From positions 1-9,277 of the forward strand of contig JAEOTF010000363.1 of the NCBI GenBank assembly GCA_016840025.1: a stretch of DNA of 9,277 nucleotides, read 5' to 3'. This document shows, one piece after another, positions 6,187 to 9,277 of this stretch. The DNA is from Candidatus Hodarchaeota archaeon (GTDB lineage Archaea > Asgardarchaeota > Heimdallarchaeia > Hodarchaeales > YT1-039). Below the pieces are notes generated by a model that was not told where the DNA came from, ran no database searches, and saw only the letters and a program-made list of their open reading frames with translations. How positions within the stretch are numbered: position 1 is the stretch's first letter; each line of letters begins with the position of its first letter. The translations under genes and the position numbers were made by a program.

Positions 6187-6192
6187 AAATAA

Positions 6193-6912
6193 TTGCCATA
6201 CATGATTGAGCGAAGACAGTTTGTAACTCCAGGTGAATTATTGGCTGAAGGTGATCATAAATCAGGCGAGAACACTTATCAAGAGAACAATAAAATCTAT
6301 GCTTCCAAAACAGGGCTGGCTAATTTTGTCAGGAATAATGTTTATGTCGTTGCGCTAAGCGGATCCTATATTCCGGCTGTAGGAGACTTAGTTATTGGTA
6401 AAGTTGTGGGTGTGAGGCTTGGAGTATGGATTATCGATATAAACTCTCCGTATGTATCCGTGTTATTCGCATCAGAGGCTGTTAGTCGTTCATTCAATTC
6501 TAGACGAGAGGAGATGTCGAAATATCTTAAAATAGGTGACGTCGTATTAGCAAAAATTATTTCATTTGATCGAACTAAGGATCCTACTCTAACAATTCGA
6601 GAACCCGGACTTGGAAAAATTACGCACGGCCATATTATTGAAATAACTCCAACAAAGGTTCCTAGGCTCATAGGCCAAAGAGGATCTATGATTAACTTGA
6701 TAAAACGCGAGACAAATTGCCAGATCACCGTAGGGAGGAATGGGCTGATACTGATAAACGGTACAAAGCTCGAATCAGAGGCCTTGGCCACTAAAGCTAT
6801 TAACATGATTGAAAGAGATGCTCATACAACTGGACTTACTGATCGTGTAAATAAACTTATTCAACGAGAAAAGAAGGAGATGCAGAAAAATGCGAAAAAA
6901 GAAAGTACATAA
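6193..6912 (+). CDS. rrp4: Exosome RNA-binding cap subunit Rrp4
   Basis: Rrp4 (239 residues) sits as a trimeric cap on the archaeal exosome and feeds RNA, with a preference for poly(A), into the Rrp41/Rrp42 ring. The N-terminal domain (about 1-62) shows [17 protein letters not shown] (9-25). An S1 domain follows (about 65-135), with [11 protein letters not shown] (64-74) and IDINSPY (81-87). A KH domain (about 148-212) contains [12 protein letters not shown] (156-167), with its GxxG loop at 161-164. HTTGLTDRV (211-219) and a lysine-rich tail end the protein. The S1-KH order separates it from Csl4, which carries a zinc ribbon. The TTG start is set by the AGGTGA spacing; the ATG three codons on would also give a full protein. 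Its last 23 bases overlap rrp41. Confidence 0.95.
   Translation: MPYMIERRQFVTPGELLAEGDHKSGENTYQENNKIYASKTGLANFVRNNVYVVALSGSYIPAVGDLVIGKVVGVRLGVWIIDINSPYVSVLFASEAVSRSFNSRREEMSKYLKIGDVVLAKIISFDRTKDPTLTIREPGLGKITHGHIIEITPTKVPRLIGQRGSMINLIKRETNCQITVGRNGLILINGTKLESEALATKAINMIERDAHTTGLTDRVNKLIQREKKEMQKNAKKEST
6875..6882 (+). promoter_or_regulatory. Ribosome binding site of rrp41, inside rrp4
   Basis: AGGAGATG lies seven bases before the rrp41 ATG and within the last codons of rrp4. It fixes the rrp41 start and suggests independent or coupled reinitiation despite the overlap. Confidence 0.6.
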
Positions 6913-7660
6913 AAAGCTAATTAATAAAAAGGGAATACGAATAGATGGTCGACAATTTGACGAGCTTAGACCTATTAAAATCGATGTAGGCGTACTAGAC
7001 AAGGCCGATGGGTCAGCTTACATTGAATGGGGAAAAAACAAGATCCTAGTTGGAGTGTATGGCCCACGAGAAGTCCATCCTAGACATTTATCCAAATACG
7101 ATAAAGCGTTATTTAGGAGCCGTTATCACATGGCTCCGTTTTCAGTAGCAGAGAGAAAAAGCCCCGCACCATCAAGACGAGAAATAGAGCTTTCTAAGGT
7201 AATTCGAGAGTGCACTGAACCTTCCATATTCACGGAATTGTTTCCAAGGACAAGCATCGATGTATTTATTGAAGTTCTAGAAGCGGAGGGCGGTACAAGA
7301 TGCGCTGGGATAACGGCGACCTCTGTTGCTCTAGCCGATGCGGGCATCCCTCTAAAAGATCTTGTCGTTGCATGTGCTTCTGGCAAAATTAATGACCAAA
7401 TAGTATTAGATCTAAGTGATATTGAAGACCAACAGGGCGAAGCAGATATGCCCATTGCCATAATTCCAAGAACTGGCGAAATTACATTGTTACAAATGGA
7501 TGGAATTTTTACACAAGATGAATTTGAGAAAGCCCTAAAGATTTCTATTGATGGCTGTAAAAAAATCAATGCGATACAGCGAGAAGCGATAAAGAAAAAA
7601 TATGTGGCTGATAAAGAATCCCCTGAACCCAAACCTAAGGAAATATTAAACGAGGTTTAG
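6890..7660 (+). CDS. rrp41: Exosome catalytic subunit Rrp41 (RNase PH family)
   Basis: Rrp41 (256 residues) is the active subunit of the archaeal exosome. It degrades RNA 3' to 5' with phosphate and, in the reverse reaction, adds A-rich tails. The RNase PH fold is marked by [15 protein letters not shown] (15-29), [11 protein letters not shown] (58-68) and [17 protein letters not shown] (91-107), where Arg96 and Arg97 are the phosphate/RNA-binding pair. In [16 protein letters not shown] (173-188), Asp180 and Asp186 match the catalytic Asp182 and Asp188 of Sulfolobus Rrp41. [19 protein letters not shown] (117-135) is also typical. The enzyme should therefore be active. The last 15 or so residues form a charged, proline-containing tail. 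It overlaps rrp4 by 23 bases and ends two bases before rrp42, which suggests coordinated synthesis of the 1:1 ring. Confidence 0.97.
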   Translation: MRKKKVHKKLINKKGIRIDGRQFDELRPIKIDVGVLDKADGSAYIEWGKNKILVGVYGPREVHPRHLSKYDKALFRSRYHMAPFSVAERKSPAPSRREIELSKVIRECTEPSIFTELFPRTSIDVFIEVLEAEGGTRCAGITATSVALADAGIPLKDLVVACASGKINDQIVLDLSDIEDQQGEADMPIAIIPRTGEITLLQMDGIFTQDEFEKALKISIDGCKKINAIQREAIKKKYVADKESPEPKPKEILNEV

Positions 7661-7662
7661 AA

Positions 7663-8469
7663 ATGAGTGAACATTACGGAATTATTTCGAAAATAACGCA
7701 AAAAAGAGTTTCAGAGCTGTTAAAGCAGGATATGAGACTTGATGGAAGAGATTTAGACGATTACCGAGAATTGAAGGTTGAAACAGGGCTTATCGAAACC
7801 GCTGCCGGCTCAGCACGCGTAAACTTGGGAAAAACTAAGGTTCTGGTAGGAGTAAAAATTGAGACGGGGACTCCCTTTCCCGACACTCCAGATAAGGGAG
7901 TATTCACAACAAATGTTGAGCTTGTCCCATTAGCATCCCCTCATTTTGAACCAGGCCCGCCAAGAGAAAATGCCATCGAGTTAGCTAGGGTTGTTGATCG
8001 CGGAATTCGCGAATCAAAAGCGCTTGATCTTGAAAAACTTTGCATAGTTTCGGGGAAAAAAGTATTCATAATATTTGTTGATATATATGTTCTCGATTAT
8101 GATGGTAACCTCTTTGATTCATCGACATTAGCTTCGATTGCTGCTCTAAAGAATACTAAGATGAAAGATTATGTCGTCAAAGATAACGGAGAATTAAAAT
8201 ACAAGTCTAAATACATTGGTCTCCCCCTTCAAAACTATCCTGTATCCATTACAACTGCAAAAATCGATAACAAATTAGTCATTGATCCCTCCCTCGAAGA
8301 AGAAATGGCTGCAGATGTAGAAATCACGGTGGCAATCGGCCAAAACGGCAATATTTGTGCGATCCAAAAAAGAAAAACGGGTTCCTTGTCAGTAGATGAA
8401 GTTTTACGAGTTATCATCCTTTCAAAGAAAAAGGCTAACGACCTTAGAGCGACGTTTTTAAAGGGGTAA
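7663..8469 (+). CDS. rrp42: Exosome non-catalytic ring subunit Rrp42 (RNase PH family)
   Basis: Rrp42 (268 residues) alternates with Rrp41 in the hexameric exosome ring and is needed for activity and RNA binding without being catalytic. Family marks are DMRLDGRDLDDYRELKVETG (23-42), the GSARVNLGKTKVLVGVK block (49-65), PGPPRENAIELARVVDRGIR (97-116) and VDIYVLDYDGNLFD (139-152). Aligned with Rrp41, the positions of the two catalytic aspartates hold Glu214 and Glu220 (in DPSLEEEMAADVE, 208-220), the expected loss in the Rrp42 branch. The ATG lies two bases after the rrp41 stop, and GAGGT just inside the end of rrp41 (around 7651) can serve as ribosome binding site. Length is normal for the archaeal protein. 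Confidence 0.96.
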   Translation: MSEHYGIISKITQKRVSELLKQDMRLDGRDLDDYRELKVETGLIETAAGSARVNLGKTKVLVGVKIETGTPFPDTPDKGVFTTNVELVPLASPHFEPGPPRENAIELARVVDRGIRESKALDLEKLCIVSGKKVFIIFVDIYVLDYDGNLFDSSTLASIAALKNTKMKDYVVKDNGELKYKSKYIGLPLQNYPVSITTAKIDNKLVIDPSLEEEMAADVEITVAIGQNGNICAIQKRKTGSLSVDEVLRVIILSKKKANDLRATFLKG

Positions 8470-8473
8470 AAGG

Positions 8474-8737
8474 ATGACTCGATCAACTAAAAAACAATAC
8501 ACGGCTAGTTTAGGAGCGAGATACGGTAGAACTGTTAGAAAAAGATTGGCGCAGGTAGAAGAATACAAAAGAATAAAATATCCTTGTCAAAGCTGTGGAG
8601 GTAAATCTGTAAAACGAATTAGTGTTGGAATATGGAAATGTAGAAAATGTGGATATGCTTTCACAGGAGGCGCGTATTCCCCGACTACGAAAATAGGAGA
8701 AATGTCACATAGAATTGCGAAAAGACATATCTTCTAA
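8474..8737 (+). CDS. rpl37ae: Large ribosomal subunit protein L37Ae (eL43)
   Basis: This 87-residue zinc-ribbon ribosomal protein opens with MTRSTKKQYTASLGARYG and continues with a basic segment. The zinc site is CQSC (38-41) and CRKC (56-59), a C-x2-C-x14-C-x2-C spacing, and the FTGGAYSPTT block (63-72) is diagnostic. It binds rRNA in the 50S subunit. The ATG lies four bases after the rrp42 stop, and GGGGT at the end of rrp42 (about 8462-8466) probably guides initiation. It therefore closes the exosome operon as it does in many archaea. No rpoP, prefoldin or other usual downstream partner follows. Confidence 0.95.
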   Translation: MTRSTKKQYTASLGARYGRTVRKRLAQVEEYKRIKYPCQSCGGKSVKRISVGIWKCRKCGYAFTGGAYSPTTKIGEMSHRIAKRHIF

Positions 8738-8751
8738 TTTCTTACCCATAA

Positions 8752-8757
8752 TTTTTT
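8752..8757 (+). terminator. T-tract terminator after rpl37ae
   Basis: Six T lie 14 bases after the rpl37ae stop and before the separate promoter of moeA. This is a plausible archaeal termination site for the exosome operon; no stem precedes it. Confidence 0.3.
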
Positions 8758-8791
8758 GAGATGCATCGGCTGAACGTATCTATCTAATAGC

Positions 8792-8799
8792 TTTTAAAT
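8792..8799 (+). promoter_or_regulatory. TATA box of moeA
   Basis: TTTTAAAT in the 118-base gap predicts transcription from about 8825, about 30 bases before the moeA ATG. That leader would contain the small inverted repeat AGCGC-acatgc-GCGCT (8826-8841). Confidence 0.35.
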
Positions 8800-8825
8800 G
8801 ATGTTATCGCAGACTTACCAAATAA

Positions 8826-8841
8826 TAGCGCACATGCGCGC
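8826..8841 (+). repeat. Short inverted repeat in the moeA leader
   Basis: AGCGC and GCGCT can form a five-pair GC-rich stem with a six-base loop, 15 bases before the moeA start. It resembles the palindrome AGCGCGCGCT at 3456-3465, and both follow AT. It may be an operator or a leader hairpin that affects translation. It is far too small for the bacterial Moco riboswitch. Confidence 0.3.
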
Positions 8842-8855
8842 TGAGTGGATTAAAG

Positions 8856-9277
8856 ATGAAAGGATTTGTGAAACTTACAAGAATCGATCACGCCTTACAT
8901 ATTTTTTTTAAACACGTAAACATCGAGACGCTTTCATCCGAGACCATTACATTAACTACTTCCGCAGCTAGAATTTTGGCGGAAGATATTATAGCAAGCG
9001 TTGATGTACCGGGTTTTAGCAGGAGTGCTGTTGATGGATATGCTCTGAAGGCCCAGGATACTATTGGTGCTTCCTCCACGAGCCCGTTAGTCTTAGATGT
9101 GATCGGCGTCATTGAAATCGGATTGCCCTCTAAAATAACTCTTAGCAGGCATCAGTCCGTTAAAATTGATACGGGTGCTGTCATACCTAACGGAGCTAAT
9201 GCCGTGATCATGGTTGAATATACAGAATCCATTGGAAAAAATACAATCGAGATTTATAGGTCTCTAGCACCTGGTGA
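8856..9277 (+). CDS. moeA: Molybdopterin molybdenumtransferase MoeA, 3' partial
   Basis: The frame is open from ATG 8856 to the window end, giving 140 residues, about a third of a MoeA. MoeA inserts molybdate (or tungstate) into adenylylated molybdopterin, the last step of cofactor synthesis. Conserved MoeA motifs are visible: VPGFSRSAVDGYAL (51-64), matching the bacterial P-x-F-x3-AMDGYA active-site block, with Asp60 in place of E. coli Asp59, and TGAVIPNGANAVIMVE (106-121). The N-terminal helix (LTRIDHAL, 7-14) and the AEDI segment (42-45) also fit. The start is the first ATG of the frame, has no strong ribosome binding site, and has a possible alternative GTG at 8868. It appears to be transcribed on its own. 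An archaeal MoeA implies molybdenum- or tungsten-dependent enzymes elsewhere, such as ferredoxin-linked aldehyde oxidoreductases. A C-terminal fusion cannot be excluded. Confidence 0.92.
   Translation, partial: MKGFVKLTRIDHALHIFFKHVNIETLSSETITLTTSAARILAEDIIASVDVPGFSRSAVDGYALKAQDTIGASSTSPLVLDVIGVIEIGLPSKITLSRHQSVKIDTGAVIPNGANAVIMVEYTESIGKNTIEIYRSLAPG

Noticed and set aside
7126..7632. Long open frame on the minus strand (168 codons) opposite rrp41
   Set aside because: It lies entirely opposite a firmly identified gene, has no recognisable motifs, and similar antisense frames occur opposite rrp4, the SBDS gene and the glmU-like gene. These are by-products of codon use.
8796..8845. ATGATGT and CTGA about 48 bases apart, resembling C and D boxes
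   Set aside because: The C box is imperfect at its last base and there is no internal D'/C' pair. The stretch overlaps the likely TATA box and leader of moeA.
1..9277. CRISPR array, insertion sequence, tRNA or rRNA genes, or a defence system
   Set aside because: No regularly spaced repeats, transposase motifs, tRNA B-box sequences in gaps, or defence-gene motifs were seen. The window is core housekeeping DNA.

Overview
The window is a stretch of archaeal chromosome. It carries most of the conserved archaeal exosome/proteasome/RNase P/ribosome gene cluster in the usual order: L15e, RNase P Rnp2 (Pop5), proteasome alpha, SBDS, Rrp4, Rrp41, Rrp42, L37Ae. Starts are often TTG or GTG. Promoters look like archaeal TATA boxes, and several genes have GGTG/GAGGTGA-type ribosome binding sites. 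The proteasome alpha and L15e sequences look TACK-like to me (Bathyarchaeia or Thaumarchaeota relatives), but this is an impression from memory and not a phylogeny.

Layout. 1-629 (+): a minimal nucleotidyltransferase, open at the left edge. 661-1947 (+): a GlmU/ST0452-like sugar-phosphate nucleotidylyltransferase with a left-handed beta-helix acetyltransferase domain. 2102-3304 (-): an Obg/YchF-superfamily GTPase with a TGS domain, convergent with the preceding gene. 3305-3651: a 347-base divergent intergenic region with promoters for both flanking genes and a cluster of small hairpins and palindromes. 3652-8737 (+): the ribosomal/RNase P/proteasome/exosome cluster, broken by promoter-bearing gaps before rnp2, psmA and rrp4. 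8856-9277 (+): the N-terminal third of a MoeA molybdopterin molybdenumtransferase, cut by the right edge.

How the genes work together. L15e, L37Ae, SBDS and the TGS GTPase belong to ribosome structure, maturation or translation. Rnp2 belongs to tRNA 5' processing. Rrp41 and Rrp42 form the hexameric RNase PH ring of the exosome, and Rrp4 forms its RNA-binding cap. PsmA forms the outer rings of the 20S proteasome. This cluster is a classic case of coupled RNA and protein quality control. The rrp4-rrp41-rrp42-rpl37ae block is tightly packed (23-base overlap, then gaps of 2 and 4 bases) and is probably one transcript.

Departures from the textbook arrangement: no Rpp30 (Rnp3) gene between L15e and Rnp2, an L15e that stops just after its GKK-IRG region without the usual basic tail, and moeA downstream of L37Ae where an rpoP-type gene is often found. 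I found no mobile element, CRISPR array, tRNA or rRNA, and no clear evidence of a new multi-gene system. The best candidates for something undescribed are the structured intergenic region at about 3380-3474 and the lost Rpp30/L15e tail.
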